Assembly (NCBI GenBank): GCA_014871385.1
Contig: CM026423.1
Span: 2,422,408 to 2,486,407, forward strand
Source of the DNA: Ceratodon purpureus
Taxonomy: Eukaryota; Streptophyta; Bryopsida; Pseudoditrichales; Ditrichaceae
DNA length: 64,000 bases
Direction: 5' to 3'
Part shown: positions 13,367-26,429 of the stretch, piece after piece
Position numbering within the stretch: position 1 is the stretch's first letter
Layout of the letters: every line of letters starts with the position of its first letter
The notes under the pieces: generated by a model
Databases searched by the model: none
Told to the model about the DNA's origin: nothing
Seen by the model: the letters and a program-made list of their open reading frames with translations, nothing else
Program-made: the position numbers and the translations under genes

Positions 13367-14568
13367 TTTAGACCTCCACTCCTGCCTTCCGATCTGACAA
13401 CAACTTCAGCAATAATCCAAGTCCTTTAAAATCATTACAACATCTCGCGCAACTAATATGAGCTTCTGCAGATCTATGTATTTCATTCCAGCCTCCAGCC
13501 TCCCTGTCTAAGCTTTTGGGCAGATGCCGGTGACAGCTAATGCCACTATTAAAAAAGAAGCACCAAAAAACTCACAGCAGACAAAGACAACCTAGATCAT
13601 CAATTTCAAGCTAAAACCCTTCCACGCAGCGAATCACGACCACTACCAAACTCTCAAAATTCGCTGGAAAATCTTCAGAGAGAGAATATTCTTTAGGGCA
13701 AGAAACGCAATGCATTTACTCAACTAATCCGGACAAATTCACAACAACCCATCATTCGATAAACCCTCAAGACCAGAAGATTTCCAAAAAAAAACTCAAA
13801 AAACAACCGGACTGCTCGCAGACCCCAAAGTTCTGTTACCTAGACACGATTCCCTCTCCAAAGAAACGAAATCCACCTACAAATCCTATCTCTCCCCAAG
13901 GCAACACATCCCGAAAACCAACCCATCCCGAACAGGACTAGTCCCTGGATTGACCAAAACAGAAAATCCAAAAGGAGAAGCAGCTGCCGGGTGACACAAA
14001 AAAAATTCCATTCGAGTTTGCGGTAATGGAGGAGTTGGCCGTACTGAGCCAAACACCATCAAGCCAGCATCTCCCCAAACTCTTGCAAGCGAAATCCAAA
14101 GCGTGAATTGAGTTGACGATGTAAGCCTGTGTATGCATGCATGCATATATGCATGGAGGTGTTTCGGAAGCACTTGATGATGAGAGTGAGTGATGATTCA
14201 TTCGTACCTGATCGACGAGAGAGACCTCCTTGGCCCTTGGGCTGAAGATATTATATGTCGAAGCTGACGATCGAGGTGACGATGGTCCAGTTGGGTTTGC
14301 CTCCCTCGCGAGGATGGCGATGGCGATGGCGATGGCGATGTGGAAGAAGAAACAATGGAGCTCGTGACGATCAGATCTGCGATATATGTGATGCATGTCA
14401 CTGTGAAACAATGCATAATATGCTTCTCGATCTCCCAATTCCAGTTCCAGTGCCTTGCCTTCCAGAGTCCACACTCCGCAGCCTTTCGGAACTTGCTTTC
14501 GGAACTTGGGTGAAGTTTGATACTCCTAATTGCTTGTGTTTTCTTTTATTTTTTAAATTAGGGGTGTT
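13367..14568 (-). other. Upstream region of NIC1, with a GATGGC hexanucleotide repeat
   Basis: Contains the 5' UTR and promoter of NIC1. A hexamer repeat (GATGGC, about 4.7 units) lies at 14313-14340. Long frames on the minus strand here (such as 13938-14474) are low-complexity and are not supported as genes. No clear TATA box was found. Confidence 0.5.
14313..14340 (+). repeat. Short tandem repeat (GATGGC)4.7
   Basis: Four perfect GATGGC units followed by GATG. Confidence 0.95.
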
Positions 14569-16314
14569 AGAGTGGGCTATGTAATACCTTAAAATGTAGC
14601 AAAATTTTCTACATTTTAGTGTAACTCTACTTGTGGAGGAGGATTATAAGATGACTTATTATGCCACTCCTGTGGTTGGGTAATATTTTCTCCTATATTT
14701 CCATAATACAACTGCTAACGCCGACTCTAACATCCTCTAGTGTGAGTTGAGCACTTCCTAGAAATTGTGATTGATTTTATTGGCTATGTCTTCTAAGGTA
14801 AAGACTTGGTAAAGACCTTCTCGACCGATATTGTAAGTCAAAAAATCCAATGTATTGTCTCTAGCTTTCTCACAATTCACATTCTCTGACAGTCCTTATC
14901 GTCCTATATTTTTCATGTGATGCCCATCACAATGACCATCTACTTCTAATGTGAAGTCCTATTTTTATCACTTTGCACTACCTCTCATATCACTTTGTAT
15001 TTCCCCCCATGAAAAGCTCTTTTTAATTTATAACTATCAAAACATGGGGGAGAGGCGCACAAGGTTGTTCAATTGAAATTTGGTGTGCTTTTTCATTTAA
15101 GATTGATTTCAACCACAGGCCACGCATGGAGGCTCAGTTGAACTAGGAAAAAAATACTCAACTGTAGTCCCTCAAAAGAGAAAATTTCTTGATTATGGTC
15201 CTCCACACTACAATCAAAAACTACACTACAAAACTCAATAATGTTCCTTCAACTTTTGAGTGAAGTTTATTTCTCATCCTTACTACAAATTTGATGATTT
15301 CTCTCATGTGTTCACAGAAAATGCTCCCTCCATTTTCGATAATCCAATTTAGTTTCATTTTTTGTCATTTAGTATATATTTTTTTGAAAATATTTGCACA
15401 ATGTTGCAACTATGGAGATTGACTATTAGCTATTTTAGTAAAGCACAAGCATATACACAAAATATTCTCAATTAAGGTATTTTTAATAAGGTGCAAGTAA
15501 GGAATTACAAGATTTAGGATTTAGAGTTTATTTACATGTGTATTTAGAGTTTTTTTTTTTTTAAATTAAACACGTGGCATAAACCAAACAAACAAATGAC
15601 ATGTAGATTTTTTATGAAATCATCATAACTGAATGAAATTTTGCTTAATATTTGAATGAAAATGAAAAAAAATAAAAAATCATTATGCCTGATGAAGATT
15701 TTGGTGATACTGGAATGAGTTTTTGGATCCACATTTAGCTCTTTTTAAAATTATTTATGCTAGCTAAATATAAAATGGAAACTAAGGTGGAGCTGCCCTA
15801 AGGTAAACATATCCATCACCAACCAACATTTACATGTACCACTTGTATACATTTGTGTTATAAAATGTATGCATTTGTGTTCTCTTCTACCATTACATGA
15901 ATCTAGAGTCAATTGTAGATTTTATGTTTTAAAGACAATAAAGTGCTAAACAAAGTATTAAATAATTGCAGTAGCAATTGCTGAGGTTCTTTAGGTCTGA
16001 ATATAGGCTATAGCTAACTAGGCAGTGATTCTTTCACTCCGATTGGGATGAAAGATGGGGTTGAGAAACTCCACCACCTAGCAGAGTTACTTATTCTTAA
16101 ACATACTGCTTCGGTATCACGGTAACACTCAAATGAATTATAGGTTCCGACTACATACCGGTCCAGGAGCTTCTAGTCACCCCAGACTGCCGATCTTCTT
16201 TTGCAAATGAGTTCACCTCCCTCCACAACTCCCGGGACTACGGGAGGCTGGATCTAGGCTTGGGGTTGGAGAGATAGTGTCTTTGCACCTCCCCTCCCCA
16301 TAACATTTTTTTCT
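14569..16314. other. AT-rich gene-free stretch with a diverged repeat
   Basis: No coding sequence seen. The part near 14610-14680 (CTACTTG-GGAGGA, TTATAAGATGA, ATGCCA) resembles 35680-35725, so both are probably relics of one non-coding repeat. A long T run occurs at 15550. Confidence 0.4.
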
Positions 16315-18407
16315 TTAATCGTTTTTATTTTTACCAAGGTTTTTTAGTTCATCTTCAATATGAACTCCTTCTACTTGAAAATCATAAAGAATTTTTAAGT
16401 ATTCCAAAATTTCAAGTAATGATTTGTTATTGCTATGAATAAAAAAGTTGTGGAGTATTGCACAAGACTTAATAACCTCTGGTACAAATTGCATCCTTGG
16501 TTTTGTTTTGTTATCTAATTCTTTGAACCTTACATTAAGAATTTCAAAAGCACATTCCACTGACATCCTCGTTGAACTATGATGCGTGTTAAACATTTTA
16601 TAATTTTTTGTTAATTCTATAACAAGACTTGTTTTAAATGGCATTATAAGCTATGGTGTTAAAAGATAAGCTTAATGTGCAATGATGTAAGGTATAGGGT
16701 TTTATATCAATACTTGGATAAAAGCACTAAGTCAATTATTTAATCCACAAATATGTTGACCTTTAGCCATTTTATAAAATTTGGTTTGTTGAAAATGTGA
16801 TTAATCATGATTGCACCTAGAGAGTCGAGCATGCAATATATAAATAAAACAACACTAATGATTAACTACAACTTGTATAATCAAACTGCAAAATAAATTT
16901 TTATTAATATAATCCTCTCGATGTATCGAATAACAAGGTGGATTAATAAATATGTGTGTATCATCCAATGCCCCAAGGTAATGAGCTAATCCTTTTTGGA
17001 CTTAAAATTCAATTGCAATACTTATCAACCTAATGCCTCAAGGTAATGAGCTAATACTTATCTAACTGAGGTCAATTCAATTTGTATGATAATCAACATA
17101 AAATTTTCTCTATTTCTTCATAAAAATTTTGTTTATGTTTATGGAGAAATTTCTCATTTAATACATTTTATATAATATTTTATTATTTCAATATAATTTT
17201 TATACTTTAAAAAGTCAAAGTGATAATAATATTATGGTTAAAATTTCTCTATTTCTCTAGAGAGAGAGAAACTTTGGTCTCCGAAGGAGACCTTTTTTTT
17301 CTTTTCTTTTTTGTTGTAGCAAAAAGGATATTATTAATTAGGAGCGAGTGGCGGGGGGAAAATTGAAGTCACCGCAAGAGAGACCACAACAAAAAGAGAG
17401 ACCACCGCAAGCTCCGTCTCCAGAGTAGGAATCACAGGGGGCAATGAATTGCAATAACTCGAGCAGGCTCGTGTCTTCAAAAGATATGATCCATGTGTAG
17501 CTATGAAAAAATTTGTGGCAATCTTGCCTTATACACATCATACCTTCAGATTATTGTGCACGCATTGGGAAGCTTGGAGACAAGTTGTGGATACCTTCGG
17601 ATTCCAAGCCAGCAGAGGCTGACCTGTTCATCCAGATCGGAAATGCTGGAGCAATGTGCCATATCGTTTCGTTTTGCAATCAAAGCTGCCCCCACCCTCT
17701 CATAGTCGCGTTCATCAACGTTGGAAGGAGTACTCTCGTAAAGGACTCTATTTCTCTATTAAATTTTGATATCCATAAACATTGTTCAAATTGAATTTTG
17801 ATAAGGCCTATTGAAAAAAAAGTTCATCATGATGAAGAAGAAATAATCTACAATTGTAATTGTTTGTCTCTTAAAGATTCAAACTTCTCAGATATTGTCT
17901 TTATTTTGCTATAGTCATTTTATCAAAGACTATAGGTAATAAATGCTTTTTGATGGCTTTGCAATACTCTCGTGCAATTATAGAAGTGGTGCTAGTAGCT
18001 ATATCGTACAAGTCTCCAATTATAGATAATGTATTGTTAGTTGCAAGTCTTGCAATGGTAACTGCGACTCTAGTTTCAATGTCAACATTATATGTCATAG
18101 GAATATCAATTTTTTTATGCTTAGTGCCTAAATTTCACATAGAAAATGAAAAGTCTTTTAAATTGACCCTCATTTTGTCTCGAAACATTTTATCAGTATA
18201 GCTTCCCAATAGTTGATTGCGCAAAAATCCTTGTTGTCTATTATGTCTCCAAATTGTCCTTGTTTGTGGCCTTGAGTCATCTTTCAACAATAATAAGACT
18301 ATCATAAGGATTGACAAGTCATTGGAATGTATGGATGATTGCATAAGAGTGAGCACAGAGTTCAAAACAAACTTATACGCGAAGAGCGACACAAAGGATA
18401 CCAACAT
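16315..18407 (-). pseudogene. PIF/Harbinger transposase remnant (HARBI1/ALP1-like)
   Basis: Three minus-strand pieces lie in the right order. At 18407-18135 is the N-terminal region (RQQGFLRNQLLGSYTDKMFRD). At 18098-17901 is the helix-turn-helix-like part (IETRVAVTIARLATNN, then IIGDLYDIATSTTSIIAREY). At 16644-16315 is the C-terminal part (HHSSTRMSVECAFEILNVRF ... CAILHNFFI), which matches the Harbinger DDE transposase block 'STRMSVE-AFG-LK-RF ... LHN'. The catalytic middle is missing or unrecognisable and several stops and frame changes separate the pieces. Unrelated-looking DNA (about 17260-17800) interrupts it. It is not functional, but it shows that PIF/Harbinger elements existed in this genome, which fits the Tourist-like element at 57731. 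Confidence 0.75.
17263..17292 (+). repeat. Dispersed dyad motif GGTCTCC...GGAGACC, copy 1
   Basis: GAGAGAAACTTT is followed by a perfect 7-bp dyad with 3-base loop (GGTCTCC GAA GGAGACC, 17276-17292). The same block recurs at 45226, 53517 (minus) and 59016. Confidence 0.7.
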
Positions 18408-21400
18408 TTTCTCTCATGGTCTCACCATGATTTATAGGTTCAACAAAAAATAACTAGTTATGATGTATATAATAAAAAAAAATGATTATAACACATATAA
18501 TATGAAAATAATGCTTGAATGTTTTAAAAGTCAATATATATATACATGGTATTACTTTTATTTTGGAAATTTATAAAAATAGATGGTTAAAAATTTTAAA
18601 AATAAAAAAAATTTAGAAGTGATTTGACTATTTTTAATTCAGATAACTTGAAAAATATAGCATTTTAATGACATTATTTGATTTTATACATTTTTTATTT
18701 CAATACTTGAAACTTTATTATTTTATGTAAACTCATGTGAATTTCTATGATGTTATGTAATGTTATACATATGTTAATTTTATGTTATGTTAATGTCCAT
18801 GTTATATATTTAAAACGTTAAATGTAGAAACTTCAAAATAAAGTTTTAATATAGAAAAAGTTAACCACAAACAAAAAGCATCAAGTACAATTTGTTTAAG
18901 AATTACATCAAGTCTCTATTTATAATTCTAATTAAAATATACCTTCTATTTTTAAGTATTAAGTACAAAGAAATTTATTGTTGTACTTTGAAAAAATGTC
19001 AAATTTTTATTTCACATTGACCATTATAAGAAATCCAACTTTAACAATTCAATATAGAAGTCCTAAATTTGTTTAAAATTGTTTTTGCATTAAACATTCA
19101 TACAACCCAATAAGAGTGATCACGTAATTCACAAGTATAAATCACTAGAAATCATAAATAATCTATGAATAAGGCCTTAACAATGGGCCTAAACGCTTTA
19201 CATGCAATGGAATTGATCCCACTACATTGAGAATAAATTTTGATTGGGCCCAAGAAAAGGGCCTCAAAGGTTTATATGCGAAGGGGCTAGAGCAATTCCA
19301 AATGAGGACCACCTTTGTGCTAGCTCCTATGTGCGTATAAACCGGGTATAAGAGACATTTAAAAATGATATTTTATCTTAACAGTTTTGTAACAGGGTGT
19401 GCGAGAATCGTTGTATTGCTATAACTTGCTCCTTTAATACTTATGTAATCGAATGTATTAAATCACGACGCAACTAACCTCCTTGAAGATGACGAGCTGG
19501 AATACACGCGCATCTGTGAAGGGCATTTTGTAGTTGTTCTCCAATGCATCTTAAGTAGGCATTTTTTAGTGAGAATGCTTCTATTCCAAATAATTAAAGG
19601 TCTAAAAACTTCGTGGAATATTTCAAAGTTTGTGTACAATAATCGAGCTGCGGAAACCAAAATGCTTTTAATCATCCACATTTTTATAATAGCATATCAA
19701 CCTAGATTCTTTCTCATCTAAAGCTTTTTTTTTAAAAAAATATTTTGCATTCCTATCTTTATGTGAAATCCTCAATCTCCTTTTTAATACCAGGCACTTC
19801 CTTCTCATCATTATACATCTCTCTCCCTTCACCTATTAGTGTGATTACATCTCTATTTGTATGGCTACAAACACTTATGTTAATGATATAAAAACAATTT
19901 TTGAAGTTTTCACACTTAGGAAAAGAGTATATGAAGATGTTTATTCTATTTAAGATCAGAGGTACATTTTGATTAACTTATGTAGCTATCTTGAATGAAT
20001 TTGAAGAAAATATATATACTAACAACTTCAGTTCCCTGAAAATATTTTTGCCCAGTTCTACGAGTAGAAGATGTACAAAAGATTTCATAATAAGAATTGA
20101 TATAAAGAGAAATAAAGTCATTCTATGCATTCAAAGGTACAATAAAAAACCTGACAATAATAAATAAAATCATCTAATAGTATGGTAAAAAAATCTGAAC
20201 TTTTAAAACTTCAAATCCGTTTTTTTTTGTAAATGTATTTTGATATTTTCGTGAAACTACAAAGAACCTATTTCTACTTGCACAAGTTTATTTCATTTAA
20301 TTTCTACTATTTTAAAAGATTTAATGTTGGAATGTACCGCAAATAAAAAATTGCTTCAAGATTTTTGCAAGCCATATAAATGTTTAATCAAATTTAAAAT
20401 GTAAGTTTTTTAACTTTTTAATGTGCCAAATAATTGGTTAATAAATTGTTATTTTTTTTCTTTTCAAGCAATTTAAATGTTTAATCAAATTTAAAATGAA
20501 TCTGATTTAATTTGAAAAGATTAAAATTTAGCTTTTAATGAAAATATTTGTAAAATGTTGCATTGAATTTAAGTAAGAAATGATCATACAATAAATTAAA
20601 TTGTTAATATTCAAAAAATTGAATTCTAAAAAAAAAAACATTAAATTGTAGATTGTTATATTTTTTTAATCTAAAGTTGTAGAAAAGATAGAGATCCAAT
20701 TTTTTTAATATTACAATCAATAACATAGATAATCAATGAAGCTTTTAAAGTAATTATTTTTATTGCCAAAACATAGTATACTATAAAGAGGAAAAACTAA
20801 TGTGCGAGCGGTAAGCGGTGAGCGATGAACAATAACTTTATGGAAATTTAGATGTTTTTTGTGAGGTGATTCATACCCTATGGCTCTGTAATATTGGATT
20901 TATTTTGAATGTTTTCCCAAAAAAGAATGATTTCAAGACACTCTTAACCATGTATACCTATTTCCATGCGTGCCAATATTTGTGCTAAGATGCTTTTTTT
21001 TGGCATAATTTCAGACCATAACTTTTAGGATATAATTTTACCATCTATTGTCATATTATAATGAGCATATATGAGAGAAAAAAAATTTGCACAACAATGT
21101 CAGAATTCTTTTCTTTTCAATTTGAATTTGTTTATGTCAATTTGGTCTTAGCCTCGGCAAGTTTAATTCACGACATACGTCAGGTCTATTTGATTCCTTT
21201 TGTTAAATTAATTCAATCAAAGTCAAGTATTAAGTGATGAATATAACGAGGTTAAAAATGGTATATATATCAATTGTGGCCACTAATCCCGAACAACATG
21301 GAATGATTGCTCGCTAGTGCATGTTATCGCTGGTTAACTCCTAGATTTGTAGACGTTGTAAAACTATAATACTCATGACACCATATTCAATTACATATAT

Positions 21401-21513
21401 GCCACATTATCTGAGTACGTGGTATATTGAGTACGTGGTATATTCAGTACTGCAAAGAATTGTACACCATTAATTGCACTCAGTCGAAAAAAAACATTGA
21501 GATATTTAGACTC
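18408..21513. other. AT-rich gene-free stretch
   Basis: No supported gene. Mostly AT-rich with homopolymer runs. Two similar lines near 20370 and 20470 (TTTAATCAAATTTAAAATG) form a short direct repeat. Short frames such as 19463-19681 (-) are not family-like. Confidence 0.4.
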
Positions 21514-21606
21514 ATGTTTGTATTGGTTTGAAAATATAATTGGAATAAGAATGGAAAAAAGATAACAAAAATTAGACAAAAAAACAAATTGGAATTAAAA
21601 TGGAAC
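21510..21606 (+). repeat. Direct repeat, left copy, flanking the subtilase fragment
   Basis: The stretch beginning at TTTGTATTGGTTTGAAAA and continuing through ACAAAAATTAGACA to ACAAATTGGAATT recurs at 22277-22380 in the same orientation with small indels. Confidence 0.7.
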
Positions 21607-21964
21607 ATAAAATTTAAAATTCTAACTTCAAAACGCTAAGATTTCAATTTTAATATTTGAGAGGAACACAGTAATTCATTATTGACACTTCCCTATCTTA
21701 TCCATAGATGTAATTGATGTTTATTATTATTTTTTCTCTTTTGTTCAATTAGATTCATCTCTATAAGTTCTTTTAAATTATCTCATCTATCTTGAAAATG
21801 ACGTTTTCATTTTTCCCCTTGAAAATTGAGTATATAAAATAGAAAAGAGAGATCGTAAAGAACTATTCAATGTAAAAGTTAAAACATAAAAAATTGAGAC
21901 TCGATCTAGCTGTGGTTAGTTCAACTCGTACATTAAAAACTTGGATCATTTTGCGCAATTGGAA

Positions 21965-22276
21965 AAGGCGCTTAACGGACATGGAAGCCACACGGCATCC
22001 ACAACAGCCGGCTCTATGGTACCCAACGCAAACCTATTTGGATCTACTAATGAGACTGCGTGAGGAATGGCATCTAAGACACAAATTGCTCCGTACAAGG
22101 TTTGTTGGGGAGATCAAGCTTGTATCATGTTCGACATCCTGAATGCCATTGACGATTCTGTGGCAAATGGAATGGACATCATCTCTTTTTCACTAGGTGG
22201 CCAAGTTGTTTCTTACATGAAGGACAATATTGCAATCGGTACTTTTGGAGCAATGAGCAAGGGCCTTTTTGTGTCG
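21965..22276 (+). pseudogene. Subtilase (S8 peptidase) fragment with in-frame stop
   Basis: One frame reads NGHGSHTASTTAGSMVPNA, which is the catalytic-His block of plant subtilases, and then, after a TGA at 22061-22063, continues as IAPYKVCWGDQACI, FDILNAIDDSVANGMDIISF, SLGG and AIGTFGAMSKGLFVS. The order and spacing match plant subtilisin-like proteases between the His block and the region before the Asn/Ser blocks. The stop stands where an Arg is usual, so CGA to TGA is a likely change. No protease ends, Asp block or Ser block are present. It is a decayed gene piece, not a working protease. Confidence 0.8.
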
Positions 22277-22420
22277 TTTGTATTGGTTTGAAAAAATAAA
22301 AATAAAAAATAAAAAATAATTTGGAAATAAAATGAAAAAAGAGAACAAAAATTAGACACGGAAACAAATTGGAATTTACATGAAAACAAGTTGGAATTTA
22401 AATGAAAAAAATAAAGATCT
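22277..22420 (+). repeat. Direct repeat, right copy, flanking the subtilase fragment
   Basis: Same sequence family as 21510-21606 (TTTGTATTGGTTTGAAAA ... ACAAAAATTAGACA ... ACAAATTGGAATT). It is longer because the AAATTGGAATTTA unit is repeated and an A-rich insert is present. Confidence 0.65.
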
Positions 22421-25400
22421 ATCAATAGCAATGATTTGATATTCTTTGAAGATTATTTAAGATAAAAAATTGACTTCAAATAAAACAACTCAAATCATAG
22501 TTTTTTTAAAACCATTTTAAGTTCATTGTAAAAGAAAACAGCTTAAAACTAAAATGTCTAGCCGCTTATTTCTTCTTCAATTCTTGCAACTCTCATCAAA
22601 CATCCGTCAAAAGTAACAACAATGCGTCCAACTTGCCTTCCAATCCCAACTCAATCCTTTGACATTGGCTTCCAATGGCGACATTTATGCGTCTAAGTTC
22701 TTTATATAGCTCTTCAAGCCCGAGAACCACAATGCCACCATATATTGGTTCAACCCCATCGCGAGGGAAGCAACCTCTACAATCCCAAAAAACAATGTCA
22801 AGCGTCCTCTTCATAAGCCTGGGATAATAACTTGATAAATTTTTTAATTTTTTAAACAAAAATTACATGATATTTAAAAAAAATATACATCTTAATTCTA
22901 CAAAATAAATTTAAAATAAAAAAATTATTTTAATACTTCAAAAAAGACTAAAGATCAATACTTTAAAATTAGATATTATTTATTTGTTCTAATTATATTC
23001 TCAAATTTTAAACCTTAATTTCATTCAGAAAGGACATCAATGATTTAGATGGCATTAGTTTAAATAAAAATAAAAATGATTCTTATTTTGACCAAAATAT
23101 AGTCAAAATATAGTATAAAAGTGTTTCCAAGATGTTCTTAAATGCTAGAAGATCATTCTTATATTCTACTGCATTCATCAATTTTTTATTTTTTTTGGTT
23201 TTTCTTGGCATATCAGATTCAATATCCAAATTCTTCATTTTGAAATTATTTAATAAAAAAATTTGAAAATCAATACATAAAATTGAGTCATTTTTTAAAC
23301 ATTAAGTATTTTGAGACCACCAAATTCTTCTATGTTTATATACTATTTACAGTGAGGAAATAAGATTACATTTAATTAGAACTCATGGTATCTAAGTCAA
23401 ATACTAGATGCCTTTACAAATAACTCTTCAAGCACTAAACATTTTCTACAAAACAGCATGATATCTAATTATTTTTTTATTTTACCATTAAAAATGATAA
23501 AATTAACAACATATCCAATTTTATTTTAAATCTACAACATACATTCTCAAAACTAATATTTTCTTTCAGAGCCATAAGTCCAATGCTCGGATCCAAAACC
23601 TCCTTCTAAAACCATCCAACTAAAGGTGACATCTTTTTAAAATGTAGATAAATATCTTGATCTTGGACTCTAGCCCCTAAATGGACGAACCATTTATCTG
23701 CAAAAATTGCCATTTTCTAGTGCTATGTAAAAAAAGGGCTACAAAAAAGATATAACACAAAATTTAGTTACTGGAATTATAAAATCTAACACTCACCTTG
23801 ACCTACAATAATACATCTAAATTTTGATGATAAATTATATGTCATTTAGAAGATCATAACATTCAAAGATAAGTCATGCAAACTTAGTTCAAACCCCAAA
23901 GTCCAAGAGGATTGCTCTGTTTCAGAATAATGTTGGACCCGGAAAGTGATCTAGCAAACCCTAATTTTTGTGTTCCAGTTCATTGCCCTGCCATGGCTTC
24001 AGGAATTGCGGAGGAATTGTGAACCGTATGGGAAGGACTTTGTATCCATCGATGATCGGGGGTATTATCTTTACTGTAGTTGATCTGCAGGTTGATTTTC
24101 CAGTTTACGTGAGTGAATTCGGTGAAGTATGCATGCATTGGGAAGGTAAGGTTGAGAGCTTCACTGCTTGAGGGGCTCTAGAAGGTTTTGTGTGGGAATT
24201 CCGAAATGGAGATTTTATGATGTTGTTCACCTTGACTGATGTTGTTTTTTGAGGAAGTGTATGTGGGGGATTGATGGGTTGTTGGTAGTATTGTAAGTCT
24301 TTTTTATGGGTTGGATTATGGATATGATGTTGACGAGGTTCTTGAATGTGTACCATGTTTACGATCTGATTTGCTTCGAAAATGGCGGTCAGTTTGTATC
24401 TGTGTTATGTTGGGAATGTGGGGTAATGGGTTCTTGTGCTAGTGAGCTTCTAGCAGAGGAAGTGGGCATGGCATTGATTGGGAAGCATTGTTGGTGAAGG
24501 TTGGAAGGAGATTTATGGGGTGTGATGGATGGGAGTGACTCCATCTTGATCTGGATAATTCTATCAGGAAACTGCCTGTGTGTTTGGCAGGGTATATCTA
24601 CTAATCTGCTTGTCTGCTAACAGGCACAGTGCTACTGCTCCTATATACAATTGGTGCAGAACCTTTGCTGGACACACTCAAATGAAGGATAGTTCTTCTT
24701 ACTTCAACCTACACCTTTCAGGATAACACTTCTGTACACTGTGTGCTTCGGTATGAGTAAGAGGATGGAACTTGAGATCGATGCTCAGTGTCTAGAACCG
24801 AAGGCTGTTTTCTTTTAGTTCAATTGTCTTTTAAGGTAAACTAGATATTCAATACAACATGAGCTTGGATGTTTTTGGTATTTTGTCAGATAATTGAATC
24901 ACTTGCACAAGAGTTTGAGTGGACATCATCGAGCTTCAATCTAACACCCTGGCCGTCTGCCTCTAGAGGCACTGCGATGGTTCCAACGTTGCATGCCCTT
25001 ATCAATTGTGATGATGCTAGAGATCTATTGGCTTCAGGATACTAGGTCCCTCTGAGAAATTCAATATCCTGGAGAGGTCTTTTGACGCTGCTCACTCTGC
25101 AAACCGAGGCATGGCCTCAAGCTTCAATAAATTTCGGCGTCTGACAGCTCATTATTCTAGGTGGGTGGTCTTCTTAGAGACATTAGCGTAAGGGTTTTCA
25201 GAAATCCAGTAGATTGTTATTGCAGTTTTATGTATCAAAGCATTATCTTCTTTAGAGCAAGTTCTATATTTTTTGGGCAAACTGCTGATGGCTAGACTAG
25301 ATGTTCTTCTCAGGATGTGTCTCAAGATAATTTTTGCGCTGAAATCCGTGAACATAATGTTGGAGGGTGGCTAGAGTCGATCGACATTGCAATTAGAATG

Positions 25401-26303
25401 ATTAACATAGGACTCTTATATGCTGACTTATTTTTTTGATGCAGTAACATATTGCGGCATGCTTTGATTGCCATATAGAAATTGGACAAGTGTGTTCCGA
25501 GTGGTATTTCCAAATTCACTAGCACTACGTGTTTTGTAGTATGGTTGAAGTCTAGACATGATTGTGGACTGGTTGAATGTCGATCACCAGGAACGGTATT
25601 GCAGGACTTGTACTACAAACCATTTTCCAAAACTGAATCCTCAATTCCTGCCTCCACCAGTTGTCATCGATATGTTATACAAGATATTGGATATTTTGCA
25701 ATGATGGAGATTTATTTAATCACAGAAAGCTAACGTGACAATTGGATGCACAGAGTATTTGAGGAATGCCAATGCAGATCAATTGGGTTTCCCCACAACA
25801 GGTGTGTTTCTTGGCCTACAGACCTTTAAGTAGGGATTTCCAACTTTTAGTATACACCTCGTTCCTCAAGTTCCATGTGTCCAACACCCAGCCCAACTTA
25901 CATTTTCAAATTGCTCTAACAACTTCTACAGTGATATCTGAAGAGGAGAGCTATCAATTATAAAAGTGTCTGAAAGATTATAACAGTCTGTATAATCAAA
26001 GACAAGGCATTCCGATTCAAAATCTTATGAACAAGTTCGAATTGTATCTCTAAATGTCTCCTTGACTGGAGGTCAATGAATAAAAAATTCTTTACACAGG
26101 ATAACTTCAAGAATGAGGAGCCATAATCGCACAATTTTCAACTATTCTAGCATTACCGCTGTTTTACCCCATAGCTCGCTAATCAGCGAGCTGGAATCCT
26201 GTGGCATCAGCTTCAGGAATGCTAGAGTCACTGTCATTAATTCCAAGGTCGTCCTATGCTGGCCAATTGGCTATAACGTCGGAACCTTGATTGAACAAGG
26301 TGT
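22421..26303. other. Gene-poor stretch, nothing assignable
   Basis: 22.4-23.9 kb is AT-rich without coding signal. From about 23.9 to 26.1 kb base composition is more balanced and short frames occur, but none matches a family I know and none can be joined by splicing into a longer product. It may hold degraded gene sequence. Confidence 0.35.
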
Positions 26304-26429
26304 TTATGCTTGATTGATTGGAATGAGTAGGTCTGCAAAAACACCAGCCGCATGAGCTAGTTGAACTAGGCCCTGTTTTGTTGTTGGTGGTTTCCACTTC
26401 GTGGCTCCGCCGTCTCCCATGGCAGCCAT
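26304..26429 (-). CDS. GDGG-KW-PP microprotein, single motif (41 aa)
   Basis: Reads MAAMGDGGATKWKPPTT, then an alanine/leucine-containing tail (LVQLAHAAGVFADLLIP) and TAA-type stop. The first 15 residues carry one copy of the motif G-D-G-G-x-[ST]-K-W-x-P-P shared by six other loci here. The start at 26429 was chosen because MA/MG directly before the motif is the pattern in the other members; the frame is open further upstream. There is no signal peptide. It is arranged divergently with the gene at 28070. The function is unknown, and its existence as a gene rests on motif conservation. Confidence 0.55.
   Translation of the reverse strand: MAAMGDGGATKWKPPTTKQGLVQLAHAAGVFADLLIPINQA

Noticed and set aside
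13938-14474. Long minus-strand frame of 178 codons upstream of NIC1
   Set aside because: Low-complexity peptide from a GATGGC repeat and other simple sequence; no family resemblance, and it overlaps the expected NIC1 promoter and 5' UTR.
14569-15802. Possible element with TTAGGGGTG ... CTGCCCTAA ends
   Set aside because: Only six terminal bases pair well and the flanks TTA/TAA are not a direct duplication.
22596-22859. 87-codon minus-strand frame that looks protein-like (GGIVVLGLEELYKELRRINV)
   Set aside because: No recognised family, no splice partners, AT-rich flanks. It could be a gene relic but is not supportable.
23968-24500. Frames starting at ATGGCTTCAGGAATTGCGGAGG and nearby
   Set aside because: The first ATG frame stops after nine codons; other frames have no family resemblance and no convincing splice joins.
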